From contig JAFRUI010000001.1 in the NCBI GenBank assembly GCA_017438945.1, forward strand, positions 1-39,347: a stretch of 39,347 nucleotides of DNA. Reading direction: 5' to 3'. Below the pieces are notes generated by a model that made no database searches, was not told the DNA's origin, and was given only the letters and a program-made list of their open reading frames with translations. Shown one piece after another: positions 23,304 through 32,626 of this stretch. How positions within the stretch are numbered: position 1 is the first letter of the stretch; the number at the start of each line of letters is the position of its first letter. The DNA is from Bacteroidales bacterium (GTDB lineage Bacteria; Bacteroidota; Bacteroidia; Bacteroidales; WCHB1-69). The position numbers and the translations under genes are program-made.

Positions 23304-25709
23304 ATGAACGGAATGACTACAAAACGGTCAAGTGCGATAAGACTACTTTTTGTGCTAATTTATTCCCTGGTGGCGATCATCCCTGCATCGTCACAAATTG
23401 ACACCGAGTTCTGGTGTTCTGTGCCGCACGTCGTTGCCGACTCGTGCCAAATTAACGTCTGGCTCAACACGGCCCGCATGGGCACGACTGACATCCCCGA
23501 AATCCGGTTCCCGGCGATGAACAACCAGTTGTTCTTCACCACCGACCCGTGGATGTTCCAATATACCGACGGACATACCCATATCGGCTACGGTATCTCC
23601 TGCGATGACAGTGTCGGCATGTTTCCCGAGGACATCTCCTATTATCCAAACACCATCACCCCGTTCGATTCCATCTCCAACAACGGTTTCTTCACGCACA
23701 CGGACCATGTCATACAGGCCCATTTAGCGGTGACCGCACGCAACAGCGAGACCACATCCCTGAAAGGACAGAAAGCTCTGGGCAAACGCTTCCTTATACC
23801 GTGGCAATGTCTGTTTCCCAACTCGCCGGATTTCCCCGAGGCCCGCAACAGTGCGCAGGTGATTGCCACGGAAGACGGGACCACGGCAACCATCATCCCC
23901 TCGGTTGATTTATATGGCGGGCATCCTGCGGGCGTGCCGTTCAACGTGCAGCTTAACCGTGGACAGGTCTATTGTTTCGCTGCCGCCTCCCAGTCAGCGG
24001 AAGGGCATCTCGGCGGAAGCGAAATCCACAGCGACAAACCCGTGGTCGTGGAGGTCGCCGACAATGCCGTCACTCCCGACGGCACACAAACCGACATGTT
24101 GTTAGAGCAGCTTCTGCCGGAAGAATACGCCGACCGCGAATACATCGTGATTCCCGCGCCGGCAGCTGCCTTGTTTGCCACCACCGCCCCTTTGGAAGAA
24201 TATGCTTTCATTTACGCCATTGAGAACAACACCGAAATCGAGATTCTGCACGGGAACCAGACGCAAACCGTATCTTTGAACCGTGGCGACTGCCACACGT
24301 TTGTGTTCCCCAACCGTACGCCCGCCCACATTCGCTCCGACAAGCCCTTTTTTGTCTTCCAAGTCAGCGGGTTTGGCGGCAACCTGTGCGGCTCGCTGCT
24401 TTCACCTTGGCAATGCCGTGGCATTGACGATTTGGAATACAAAGTCATGCACAAAGCATACGGGGACAACACCCCGCTCAGAAAACATTTGATATTCACC
24501 TTTATCTGTGAGGATAATGCCCGTAACGGTTTTACGACCCACCTCTACCACATCGACAACTGGGAGAGACCTCGGTGCATCACTTTCACGCTGGATCCTT
24601 CCAGCTGGTCCATGATTCCAGGGACAAATCTATGGTATTGTGTCAAGGATATCACGAGTAACAGCGTTTACAATGACATCTGGAAATGCATCCATGTCAC
24701 CAATGACGACGGGCCGTTCCAAGCCACTGTCATGGAATACGACATGCCCACCTTATACACTGTAAAAGGAACATCCGCCGTGCACTATGCGGACTTCGAC
24801 ATCGCTTGCAAGCTTCATTTCGACACCATCGCCATGCAAAGCGAATATTGCGAGGGCGAGGATATCCTGTTTGCATTCGACACCGCCAAAATCACGGGTC
24901 TGCAACTTTTCGCCCCCGACCACACCCCAATAACTGGCTTTTTATTGAACAATGTAACCATTAGCCAGTCGGGTTATTATTATGCCATGGGCTATGATGC
25001 CAGCGGCTGTCGTGCGGAGCCATTCACCGACTCCATCTTCATCAACATCACACCGTCCGTCACTGTCCACATTGAAGATTCCGTATGTGTCGGGCAATCC
25101 TACAATGGATTCGGATTCCACTACTCTGCTGATCTGTTAACAGAATCCGGCGTCCTGATTGACAGCTTGACCATTACATCCTCCGAAGGGTGCGACAGCA
25201 TCCTCATCCTGCACCTGAACGTGCAGCAGACCTCTGTGGAGATTGTCTCTTCCGACAGTGACTTCTGTGATAAGGGCGAGTTGGCGCTGACCGCCGTTTC
25301 CCCTGCCGACGACTATTTATGGAATACGGGAGAGACCACCCCTGTCATCATCGCCAACCAAACCGGTCGTTATAGCGTAACGGTTACCGATGGGGATTGC
25401 GAAGCATCCGCATACGTGGACATGCCTGCCTGCGACTTCCAGTTGCTTCTACCCAATGCCATCACGCCTTACAACGCAGACGGGCTGAATGATTACTTCA
25501 GTATTCCCGAATCCATTCAACGAAATATAATGATCTTCAGCATAGAAATATACAACCGCGAGGGAACGCTCGTTTTCAAGTCTGACCGTCCGGATTTCCG
25601 CTGGTACGGCGAAGCCGTTTGCATCCCCGGCGTTTATATCTATTTCATCCATTTGAAAACCAAAGACTACCGTATTCTCGACTTAAAAGGTCAAATCACG
25701 GTGTTGTAG
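23304..25709 (+). CDS. IgGFc-binding-like protein with T9SS type B (CHU_C) sorting domain
   Basis: The 801-residue protein has a signal sequence with a charged start (MNGMTTKRSSAIRLLFVLIY...ASSQ). Residues about 30-370 resemble the IgGFc_binding domain: QVIATEDGTTATIIPS, LNRGQVYCF, GGSEIHSDKPVVVEVADN, PAHIRSDKPFFVFQVSG. Ig-like segments follow with SVCVGQSYNGF and GCDSILILHLNV. Residues 717-801 are a gliding-motility-type, type B sorting domain (PNAITPYNADGLNDYF, IEIYNREGTLVF, PGVYIYFIHL, ending KGQITVL). It should be exported by T9SS and attached at the surface; the domain name reflects homology and does not prove antibody binding. An AAAGG precedes the ATG at 23304. It is a single-gene unit under an ECF-like promoter. 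Confidence 0.85.
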   Translation: MNGMTTKRSSAIRLLFVLIYSLVAIIPASSQIDTEFWCSVPHVVADSCQINVWLNTARMGTTDIPEIRFPAMNNQLFFTTDPWMFQYTDGHTHIGYGISCDDSVGMFPEDISYYPNTITPFDSISNNGFFTHTDHVIQAHLAVTARNSETTSLKGQKALGKRFLIPWQCLFPNSPDFPEARNSAQVIATEDGTTATIIPSVDLYGGHPAGVPFNVQLNRGQVYCFAAASQSAEGHLGGSEIHSDKPVVVEVADNAVTPDGTQTDMLLEQLLPEEYADREYIVIPAPAAALFATTAPLEEYAFIYAIENNTEIEILHGNQTQTVSLNRGDCHTFVFPNRTPAHIRSDKPFFVFQVSGFGGNLCGSLLSPWQCRGIDDLEYKVMHKAYGDNTPLRKHLIFTFICEDNARNGFTTHLYHIDNWERPRCITFTLDPSSWSMIPGTNLWYCVKDITSNSVYNDIWKCIHVTNDDGPFQATVMEYDMPTLYTVKGTSAVHYADFDIACKLHFDTIAMQSEYCEGEDILFAFDTAKITGLQLFAPDHTPITGFLLNNVTISQSGYYYAMGYDASGCRAEPFTDSIFINITPSVTVHIEDSVCVGQSYNGFGFHYSADLLTESGVLIDSLTITSSEGCDSILILHLNVQQTSVEIVSSDSDFCDKGELALTAVSPADDYLWNTGETTPVIIANQTGRYSVTVTDGDCEASAYVDMPACDFQLLLPNAITPYNADGLNDYFSIPESIQRNIMIFSIEIYNREGTLVFKSDRPDFRWYGEAVCIPGVYIYFIHLKTKDYRILDLKGQITVL

Positions 25710-25728
25710 AACGTGTAGAGACGCAAAA

Positions 25729-25760
25729 AAGCAGATCGTCCCATCCGGATCGACCTGCTT
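25729..25760 (-). terminator. Terminator between convergent genes
   Basis: AAGCAGATCG and CGACCTGCTT form a 10-bp stem with one G-T pair and a 12-nt loop. On the minus strand it is followed by six T, so it fits termination of nhaD; it may also act weakly on the plus-strand gene ending at 25709. Confidence 0.75.
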
Positions 25761-25785
25761 AATTCTTAATTCTGAATTCTTAATT
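25761..25785. repeat. AATTCTTAATT-type short repeat
   Basis: AATTCTTAATT occurs twice around TCTG, just past the nhaD stop codon. It resembles the other short repeats at gene ends. Confidence 0.55.
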
Positions 25786-25790
25786 GAAAA

Positions 25791-27167
25791 TCACCCTGCG
25801 ACCGCCGTGGCCAGATTGTGGAACACAAGGTTGTTCATTAGCACATAACAGCCGGCGCCAGCGAGATACCCCAACAGGGCGTATGGGGTGATATGTTTCA
25901 GATACCAGATGAAGTCGATCTTCTCCATGCCCATGACAGCCACACCTGCGGCGGAACCGATGATGAGGATGCTGCCGCCCGTGCCGGCGCAGTAGGCCAG
26001 GAAAATCCAGAACATGTGATCCATCGGGAAATTGTACATACCCATGGCACCTGCCACCAACGGCACATTGTCGATGATGGACGACAGAATGCCTATCACC
26101 GTGTCAATCAGATAGTAATTGCCGTTGAAGAGCGTGTCGAGACTGCCGGCGAGCAATGAGAGATGCCCCGCGCTCTGCAGACCGGAAACGGCTAACAAAA
26201 TGCCGAGGAAGAAGAGTATGCTGGGCAAGTCGATGCGAGTGAGCACCCCTGATATCGTGAACTTGCGGTACTCTTCTTGATTCGTCTTATGCAGGATTTC
26301 GGTGGTAATCCAGAGGATGGAAAGGCCGAGCATGATGCCCATATAGGGTTTCAGATGGGTCAGAATCTTGAAGACGGGGACGAACAACAGTGCGGCAATA
26401 CCCATGAAGAAAATGAGGTTGCGCTGCCACGTGGGCACACCCGCAATTTTGGTATCCTTCGGACGCATGGAAGCGTCAATCTCGCCCTTCTCCACAAAGG
26501 AAACCACGATAAGCGGAATAATCATGGAGATAAGGCTCGGAATGAAACATTCGAGGATGACGCTGCCTGTGGAGACCTTGCCCGCGATCCAGAGCATGAT
26601 GGTGGTCACGTCGCCGATAGGGCTCCACGCACCGCCCGCATTGGCTGCCAGAATCACCATACCGCCGAAGAACCAACGGTCGTGCTGGTCGGGCAACAGT
26701 TTCCGCAACAACGCGACCATCACGATGGCGGTGGTCAGGTTGTCGAGAATGGCAGAGAAAAAGAACGTGATGAAGCTCAGAATCCAAAGTAGCTTCACCT
26801 TGTTGGTTGTCTTGATGTTGTCGGTGATGATGTTGAAACCGCCGTAGGTGTCGATGAGTTCCACCACCGTCATGGCGCCCATCAGGTAGAAGAGGATCTC
26901 GGCGATGTCGCCCAGATGATGGATAAGCTCGTGAGTGGTGATGAAATCGACAAACGGATGCACGGAATCAGGATGCGCATCCTTGAATGCCTCGTATCCA
27001 GCCCCGAAGTCAGCAAACTCAAAGATTTCCGGCCCCGAAAGAATGAAACATGTCCAAATCAGCACTCCTATCAAGAGTGCGAAAGCCGTTTTGTTGATTT
27101 TCAACGGATGTTCAAGGGCTATGCATAGATAACCGATGACAAAAATGACGATCATTAAATAAAACAT
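25791..27167 (-). CDS. nhaD: Na+/H+ antiporter NhaD
   Basis: The 458-residue protein is almost wholly made of membrane helices, consistent with about a dozen crossings of the inner membrane, and lacks a cleavable signal. NhaD exchanges intracellular Na+ (or Li+) for H+ and helps with pH and salt balance. Family features are the early CIALEHPLKINKTAFALLIG, the HELIHHLGDIAEILFYLMGA segment, the charged intramembrane FSAILDNLTTAIVM, and GGAWSPIGDVTTIMLW. The late IIDNVPLVAGAMGMY and GTGGSILIIGSAAGVAVMG also fit. Length agrees with the family. The ATG is 24 nt after the stop of a barrel gene on the same strand, so the two are probably cotranscribed. Confidence 0.92.
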   Translation of the reverse strand: MFYLMIVIFVIGYLCIALEHPLKINKTAFALLIGVLIWTCFILSGPEIFEFADFGAGYEAFKDAHPDSVHPFVDFITTHELIHHLGDIAEILFYLMGAMTVVELIDTYGGFNIITDNIKTTNKVKLLWILSFITFFFSAILDNLTTAIVMVALLRKLLPDQHDRWFFGGMVILAANAGGAWSPIGDVTTIMLWIAGKVSTGSVILECFIPSLISMIIPLIVVSFVEKGEIDASMRPKDTKIAGVPTWQRNLIFFMGIAALLFVPVFKILTHLKPYMGIMLGLSILWITTEILHKTNQEEYRKFTISGVLTRIDLPSILFFLGILLAVSGLQSAGHLSLLAGSLDTLFNGNYYLIDTVIGILSSIIDNVPLVAGAMGMYNFPMDHMFWIFLAYCAGTGGSILIIGSAAGVAVMGMEKIDFIWYLKHITPYALLGYLAGAGCYVLMNNLVFHNLATAVAG

Positions 27168-27191
27168 AACGGAAAGGGTTGTTGTGAATTT

Positions 27192-27908
27192 TTAAAAAAT
27201 ACTCAAGGAAATACCCAAGGACATGGGATAAATCTTCGGTCCTTTAGACTCGATGAAGAGCGGGGTCGGCTGGAAGCAGTAATAAACGTTGACGAATTTC
27301 CAACCTATACGCGCATAAACATCCACATGATACTTCGTCCTGTTCATCATCAGGAGATTCTTGTACCTTGCCGTGTCCGCCGGAACAGCGGGGTCGTCGC
27401 CCTTGTATTTCTGGGACACCTCAGCCACCCAACCCACGCGGGCGCCCACGGAAAACTTGAAGCCATTGGGATGACGATATCTGAACTCCAACGGAACATT
27501 GACATTGAAGTAATTCATCTTCAAGACTTTGTAACTAACCCCTTCTGGAAGAAGATAGTATTTCATCAAATCCGACTCTTTATCATGGCGCAACAAAGCA
27601 TTGCTATACTGGGTGTAATAGCTCACGCCGACCCCCAATCCAATGGCAATGGGTTTGTTTTTGATCTTGAAATCCCAAATCGCGGACACATTGAAACCCG
27701 GGTCGAATTTCATGTGAGACACTTCAGTCGGCATGTTCATCCAAAAGGTGTGGTAAATGTCCATGATCAAGCGGTCACGGAACACCACCGGACGTTCATC
27801 GGTGGCCGTATCTTTTGGGGTTGTATAAGGGGTTTGGGGCGTCTGCGCACTCAGCGTCTGCAATGCGCAAAAACACAACAATACTATGGTTAAAAACTGT
27901 CTTTTCAT
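27192..27908 (-). CDS. Outer-membrane beta-barrel protein (PorT-like)
   Basis: The 238-residue protein has a signal peptide (MKRQFLTIVLLCFCALQTLS, ending AQ) and alternating strands typical of small eight-strand barrels: FNVSAIWDF, IAIGLGVGVSYYTQY, YFNVNVPLEFRYRH, FKFSVGARVGWV, VDVYARIGWKFVNVYY and the C-terminal MSLGISLSIF, which ends in Phe. The family (outer membrane beta-barrel, PorT-like) is common in Bacteroidota and mostly without known function. PorT itself is needed for T9SS, but this resemblance is only in fold. The longer frame to 27938 would start within the promoter; ATG 27908 is preferred. nhaD follows 24 nt downstream. Confidence 0.78.
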   Translation of the reverse strand: MKRQFLTIVLLCFCALQTLSAQTPQTPYTTPKDTATDERPVVFRDRLIMDIYHTFWMNMPTEVSHMKFDPGFNVSAIWDFKIKNKPIAIGLGVGVSYYTQYSNALLRHDKESDLMKYYLLPEGVSYKVLKMNYFNVNVPLEFRYRHPNGFKFSVGARVGWVAEVSQKYKGDDPAVPADTARYKNLLMMNRTKYHVDVYARIGWKFVNVYYCFQPTPLFIESKGPKIYPMSLGISLSIF

Positions 27909-27927
27909 CGCTGTTAAAATCAATCGG

Positions 27928-27935
27928 CAAAGATA
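27928..27935 (-). promoter_or_regulatory. -7 promoter box for the barrel-nhaD unit
   Basis: On the minus strand TATCTTTG matches TAnnTTTG, 19 nt before the ATG at 27908. Confidence 0.65.
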
Positions 27936-27994
27936 CAATTTTTTTAACTATGACTATGACCCAAGCCAGCGACTTTTTCTAACGGAAAATTTCC

Positions 27995-28002
27995 TATCTT
28001 CG
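27995..28002 (+). promoter_or_regulatory. Probable -7 box for trxB
   Basis: TATCTTCG differs from TAnnTTTG by one base and lies 54 nt before the trxB ATG, divergent from the barrel-nhaD promoter. Confidence 0.45.
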
Positions 28003-28056
28003 CATCGGATATTTTTTCCGTCCAAACAAGTATAAACCTTTATAATTCAAAAAGAT

Positions 28057-28998
28057 ATGTCAAGAAACGTCAAATGTCTCATCATCGGTTCCGGTCCCGC
28101 AGGTTACATGGCCGGCGTATATACGGCACGTGCCGACCTGAAACCCCTTCTCATCGAGGGCATGCAGCAGGGCGGTCAGCTGACCATCACCAACGAAGTG
28201 GAGAATTTCCCGGGATTTCCGGGCGGTGCGGGCGGTCCGGTCATCATGGACAAGCTGCGTGAGCAAGCACTGAAACTGGGCGTGGAGATGCAGCCCAAAA
28301 GCGTCGCGAAGGTCGATTTCAGTAGCCGGCCGTTCCACTGCCAACTGGATGATGGTGAGGAGATTATCGCGGAGACGGTCATCGTGGCCACGGGCGCAAG
28401 CGCACGTTGGCTGCACCTGCCCGGCGAGGACGAGTTCCGCGGCTTCGGGGTCTCCACCTGCGCCACCTGCGACGGCAACTTCTTCCGCAACAAGACCACC
28501 GTGGTCATCGGCGGCGGCGACACCGCGCTAGAGGACGCCCTCTACCTGTCGCAGCTCTGCACGAAAGTCTATATCATGCACCGCCGCGACCAGTTCCGGG
28601 GCACCGTCGCGCTGCAGAAGAGCGTGTTAGCCACCCCGAACATCGAGGTTGTGTGGAGCCACGTGCCCGTGGAGATCACCGGCGAGCAGAAAGGGTTCAT
28701 CAAGAAGGTGACGGGTCTGAAGGTGAAGCATGCGCAAACTGGCGAGGAACGCACCTTGGCGGTCGATGGCGTGTTCGAAGCCATCGGTGTGGTGCCGACC
28801 ACCGAACTTTTTGTGGGACAGTTGGACATGAACGAGCAGGGCTATCTCGTCACGAAGCCCGACAGCACGAAGACCAACGTCGAGGGCGTGTTCGCAGCCG
28901 GCGACGTGCAGGACCCCGTCTTCCGCCAGGCCGTCATCGCCGCAGGAACGGGCAGCATGGCGGGCATCGAGGCGTCGCGGTTCTTGATGGAGAATTAG
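28057..28998 (+). CDS. trxB: Thioredoxin reductase (NADPH)
   Basis: The 313-residue flavoprotein transfers electrons from NADPH through FAD and an active-site disulfide to thioredoxin in the cytoplasm. It shows the N-terminal FAD motif (IGSGPAGYMAGVYTARADL), the redox-active CATC within GVSTCATCDGNFF, the NADPH motif (VVIGGGDTALEDALYLS) and the second FAD motif (GVFAAGDVQDPVFRQAVIAA). Length matches low-molecular-weight bacterial TrxB. No thioredoxin gene lies beside it; the thioredoxin-like proteins at 2218-4191 are exported and so not its direct partners. It is a single gene, divergent from the nhaD unit. Confidence 0.97.
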   Translation: MSRNVKCLIIGSGPAGYMAGVYTARADLKPLLIEGMQQGGQLTITNEVENFPGFPGGAGGPVIMDKLREQALKLGVEMQPKSVAKVDFSSRPFHCQLDDGEEIIAETVIVATGASARWLHLPGEDEFRGFGVSTCATCDGNFFRNKTTVVIGGGDTALEDALYLSQLCTKVYIMHRRDQFRGTVALQKSVLATPNIEVVWSHVPVEITGEQKGFIKKVTGLKVKHAQTGEERTLAVDGVFEAIGVVPTTELFVGQLDMNEQGYLVTKPDSTKTNVEGVFAAGDVQDPVFRQAVIAAGTGSMAGIEASRFLMEN

Positions 28999-29027
28999 GG
29001 AACCAACGGCGTCCCGCAGTTGAAATG

Positions 29028-29055
29028 CTGAATTATGAATGCTGAATGCTGAATA
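29028..29055 (+). repeat. TGAATGC heptamer repeat
   Basis: Copies of the 7-nt unit TGAATGC follow the end of trxB (GAATTATGAATGCTGAATGC). Confidence 0.75.
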
Positions 29056-29111
29056 TTTTGGACTTATACGGAACGATATTCATCATTCATATCGGCAATC
29101 CTGAAAAATCG

Positions 29112-29119
29112 TATCTTTG
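29112..29119 (+). promoter_or_regulatory. -7 promoter box for sufB
   Basis: TATCTTTG followed by CCGCC is a full TAnnTTTG match. The resulting leader of about 120 nt would contain two heptamer repeat tracts. Confidence 0.65.
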
Positions 29120-29135
29120 CCGCCCGAAATCAGGG

Positions 29136-29180
29136 GACGTAAGACGTAAGACGTAAGACGTTAGACGTTAGACGTTAGAC
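29136..29180 (+). repeat. GACGTAA/GACGTTA heptamer repeat
   Basis: Six consecutive 7-nt units, three GACGTAA then three GACGTTA, lie in the presumed sufB leader. There are no spacers between units. Confidence 0.92.
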
Positions 29181-29214
29181 AAAAGATGTGGGATTTCTGA
29201 CGCGACCACAAAAC

Positions 29215-29242
29215 CTGATCACTATTCACTGATCACTGATCA
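29215..29242 (+). repeat. ACTGATC heptamer repeat
   Basis: TGATCACTATTC followed by copies of the 7-nt unit ACTGATC ends 7 nt before the sufB ATG. Confidence 0.8.
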
Positions 29243-29249
29243 CAAAAAA

Positions 29250-30705
<1,456 letters not shown>

Positions 30706-30707
<2 letters not shown>

Positions 30708-30741
30708 TGTAGAATGTAGAATGTAGAATGCAGAATGATGA
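30706..30741 (+). repeat. ATGTAGA heptamer repeat between sufB and next gene
   Basis: Three ATGTAGA-like 7-nt units and variants (GCAGAAT, GATGAAT) begin in the sufB stop codon and run into the ATG codons of the gene at 30735. Confidence 0.88.
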
Positions 30742-31652
30742 ATATATTCAGGCAGATCGTACTATTTGTAGGTATTCTCTTAATGGGCTGCGCGTTGCAG
30801 GCGCAGAATGTCGAGTTTATCGCGGATTGGCATCCGGGGGATGTCTTCAAGTACAATGTCTCCAAAATCGTGCAGAAAGACAACGCCATCGACACCCTGA
30901 ATTACACGATGTTGATGACCGTGGTGGATTCCACCGAGGAAAAATACCACATCAAGATGGTCTATGACGGTCTGTACAACAACCCTATTCTCGACACCCT
31001 GTTGGACGGCAAACTGAGCTTTAAAGATTACGAAATACTCCAAACCGTCTATTATTCCACAAACAATGTGGGTGAAGTCATCGAAATTGAGAATGCGGAC
31101 ACACTGATAAAGAGCATCTTCAAATATACGGACGCATTAATGTCGGCCACAGGCGATGACGCAGCTGATAAAGTAATGAGCACTCTGAAGTCGTTATACA
31201 ACAAAGAGTACCTTTTGTCCAGTGTATATAAAGAAATTTCACTCATACACAGCGTGTTAGGTTATTCTTATCCGCTAAACAAACCCATAAAGGCGAAAGT
31301 CAAAGTGGAAAACACCTTGACGGGTGGATTTTTTGACGCAAAAACCTTCGTAGCGATTGAGGAATTCGACCCTGAACGCCAGTTCTGCCGGATCAGGGTG
31401 AACACAGAATATGACAGCAAACAACTCGGAAAGGCCGTTGTCGACCTGCTGAAATCCTTCGGCATGGACAAAAAGGAGCTGAAACAATCCCGGTTCCGCT
31501 TGAGCAAGGTGGACGAAGAAGTGTATGAATACTTAGCTTATCCCGGCATTCTTTTGCATGCCGATTTCTCACGGGGAACGATGCTCACCTCCTCCACGGA
31601 AGCACCATCCGGCAAAATAGAACGATACATTATCACCTTAAATCAACCTTGA
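30735..31652 (+). CDS. Exported protein of unknown function
   Basis: I do not recognise this 305-residue protein. It starts with a signal sequence (MMNIFRQIVLFVGILLMGCA, then LQAQ). Either cleavage after AQ or a lipobox LMGC is possible, so it may be periplasmic or a lipoprotein. The remainder is a mix of beta strands and helices with no familiar motif. The segment FIADWHPGDVFKYNVSKIVQ and the repeated D/N-rich strands suggest a soluble beta-rich fold. The two possible ATGs (30735 and 30738) come from the end of a heptamer repeat tract, so the leader and any ribosome-binding site are made of repeat. It follows sufB by 27 nt and could share its transcript. Confidence 0.72.
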   Translation: MMNIFRQIVLFVGILLMGCALQAQNVEFIADWHPGDVFKYNVSKIVQKDNAIDTLNYTMLMTVVDSTEEKYHIKMVYDGLYNNPILDTLLDGKLSFKDYEILQTVYYSTNNVGEVIEIENADTLIKSIFKYTDALMSATGDDAADKVMSTLKSLYNKEYLLSSVYKEISLIHSVLGYSYPLNKPIKAKVKVENTLTGGFFDAKTFVAIEEFDPERQFCRIRVNTEYDSKQLGKAVVDLLKSFGMDKKELKQSRFRLSKVDEEVYEYLAYPGILLHADFSRGTMLTSSTEAPSGKIERYIITLNQP

Positions 31653-31662
31653 ACCCGACAAA

Positions 31663-31705
31663 GCGTATGCGATATGTTTCTACGGCGTATGCGATACGCC
31701 TCTAC
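31663..31705 (+). repeat. Two direct copies of a 21-nt palindromic sequence
   Basis: GCGTATGCGATATGTTTCTAC (31663-31683) and a copy with three changes (31685-31705) are spaced one base apart. Each contains the imperfect palindrome GCGTATGCGATACGC. Confidence 0.75.
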
Positions 31706-31714
31706 ATTGAATCC

Positions 31715-31728
31715 TGAAACTTGAAACT
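31715..31728 (+). repeat. TGAAACT heptamer pair
   Basis: Two adjacent copies of TGAAACT lie just before the kinase-acetyltransferase fusion gene; the second contains the TTG that opens a false upstream start at 31721. Confidence 0.65.
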
Positions 31729-31738
31729 AAAAACCACC

Positions 31739-32626
31739 ATGTACATAACCGACTACATCACCGGAACTGTCATCCAAGGACTCGGAAACGGGCACAAGTT
31801 CGGTTTCCCAACCGCCAACGTGCAGCCCGACACGCCCGTCACGCTGGAGAAGGGAGCTTACGCCACATGGGTGAAATACGACGGGAAACGCCACAAGGGG
31901 ATGCTCTACGTGGGCACGCGCCCGACGCTGAACCTTCACGAGCTCACCTACGAAATCCACGTCATCGACGCCAGCCCCAGACTTTACGGCAAAAAGATTG
32001 CGTTCAAGCCGGTTTACAAGATAGCGGAGGAGAAAAAATTCAAGAGCCAGAAAGAACTGGCCAATGCTCTTGATGATTATAAGCTGACGGCCAAATCCTT
32101 GCTGACTCCAAGCCATTCTCACGTTTTAAACCCGAGATTGGACGACATCAACGACATCATGAAAATCATCGGACAGGCGAAGCGCAGGATGAAGGAACGC
32201 GGCCTCGACCAGTGGCAGGACGGCTATCCCAACGAGGAGGCCGTACGCAACGACAAAAGGAAACATCAAGGGCATTATTTCCGCAAATGTATGGAACCTG
32301 CCGCCTACGCCGCCATCGTGTTTGACAAAGACCCCTATTACGAAAAAATTGACGGGAAATGGCTCAGTGACGGTGAGCCCTACGTTGTCGTGCACCGTCT
32401 CGCCGTCGCCGACGAATTCCTTGGTCTCGACCTCGCCAAGCACGTTCTCAGATTCGCGGAACGGAAAGCCCGTGCCAAGGGCGTAAGATGGTTCCGCATC
32501 GACACCCACCACGACAACCTCCCGATGCGCAACCTCATCCGCGACTTCGGGTTCACCCTCTGCGGCGTGGTGCAGGTAAGGGACGGGAAGAGGATGGCGT
32601 ATGAGAAGATAATTCATAATGCATAA
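31739..32626 (+). CDS. Riboflavin kinase-GNAT acetyltransferase fusion
   Basis: The 295-residue protein joins two domains. Residues 1-118 are a riboflavin kinase domain, which makes FMN from riboflavin and ATP: GTVIQGLGNGHKFGFPTANV carries the PTAN Mg-ATP motif, KGMLYVGTRPT follows, and E72 in YEIHVID is the expected catalytic Glu. Residues 131-290 are a GNAT N-acetyltransferase: MKERGLDQWQDGYPNEE, VVVHRLAVADEFLGLDLAKH, RIDTHHDNLPMRNLIRDFGF and CGVVQVRDGKRMAYEK. The FAD synthetase domain that normally precedes riboflavin kinase in RibF is absent. The acetyl-CoA loop FLGLDLA departs from the usual R/QxxGxG/A. The last residues IIHNA and the stop come from a repeat tract. ATG 31739 is chosen over TTG 31721. 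Confidence 0.85.
   Translation: MYITDYITGTVIQGLGNGHKFGFPTANVQPDTPVTLEKGAYATWVKYDGKRHKGMLYVGTRPTLNLHELTYEIHVIDASPRLYGKKIAFKPVYKIAEEKKFKSQKELANALDDYKLTAKSLLTPSHSHVLNPRLDDINDIMKIIGQAKRRMKERGLDQWQDGYPNEEAVRNDKRKHQGHYFRKCMEPAAYAAIVFDKDPYYEKIDGKWLSDGEPYVVVHRLAVADEFLGLDLAKHVLRFAERKARAKGVRWFRIDTHHDNLPMRNLIRDFGFTLCGVVQVRDGKRMAYEKIIHNA

Noticed and set aside
26277-26792. Plus-strand ORFs opposite nhaD
   Set aside because: The minus-strand frame is a conserved membrane protein; the plus-strand product is His/Asp-rich and has no family features.
29136-29242. Repeat arrays as a CRISPR locus
   Set aside because: Units are 7 nt, directly adjacent with no unique spacers, and no cas gene is in the window.
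31721-31738. TTG start six codons upstream in the kinase-GNAT gene
   Set aside because: The codons come from a TGAAACT repeat and the riboflavin kinase domain begins naturally at the ATG at 31739.
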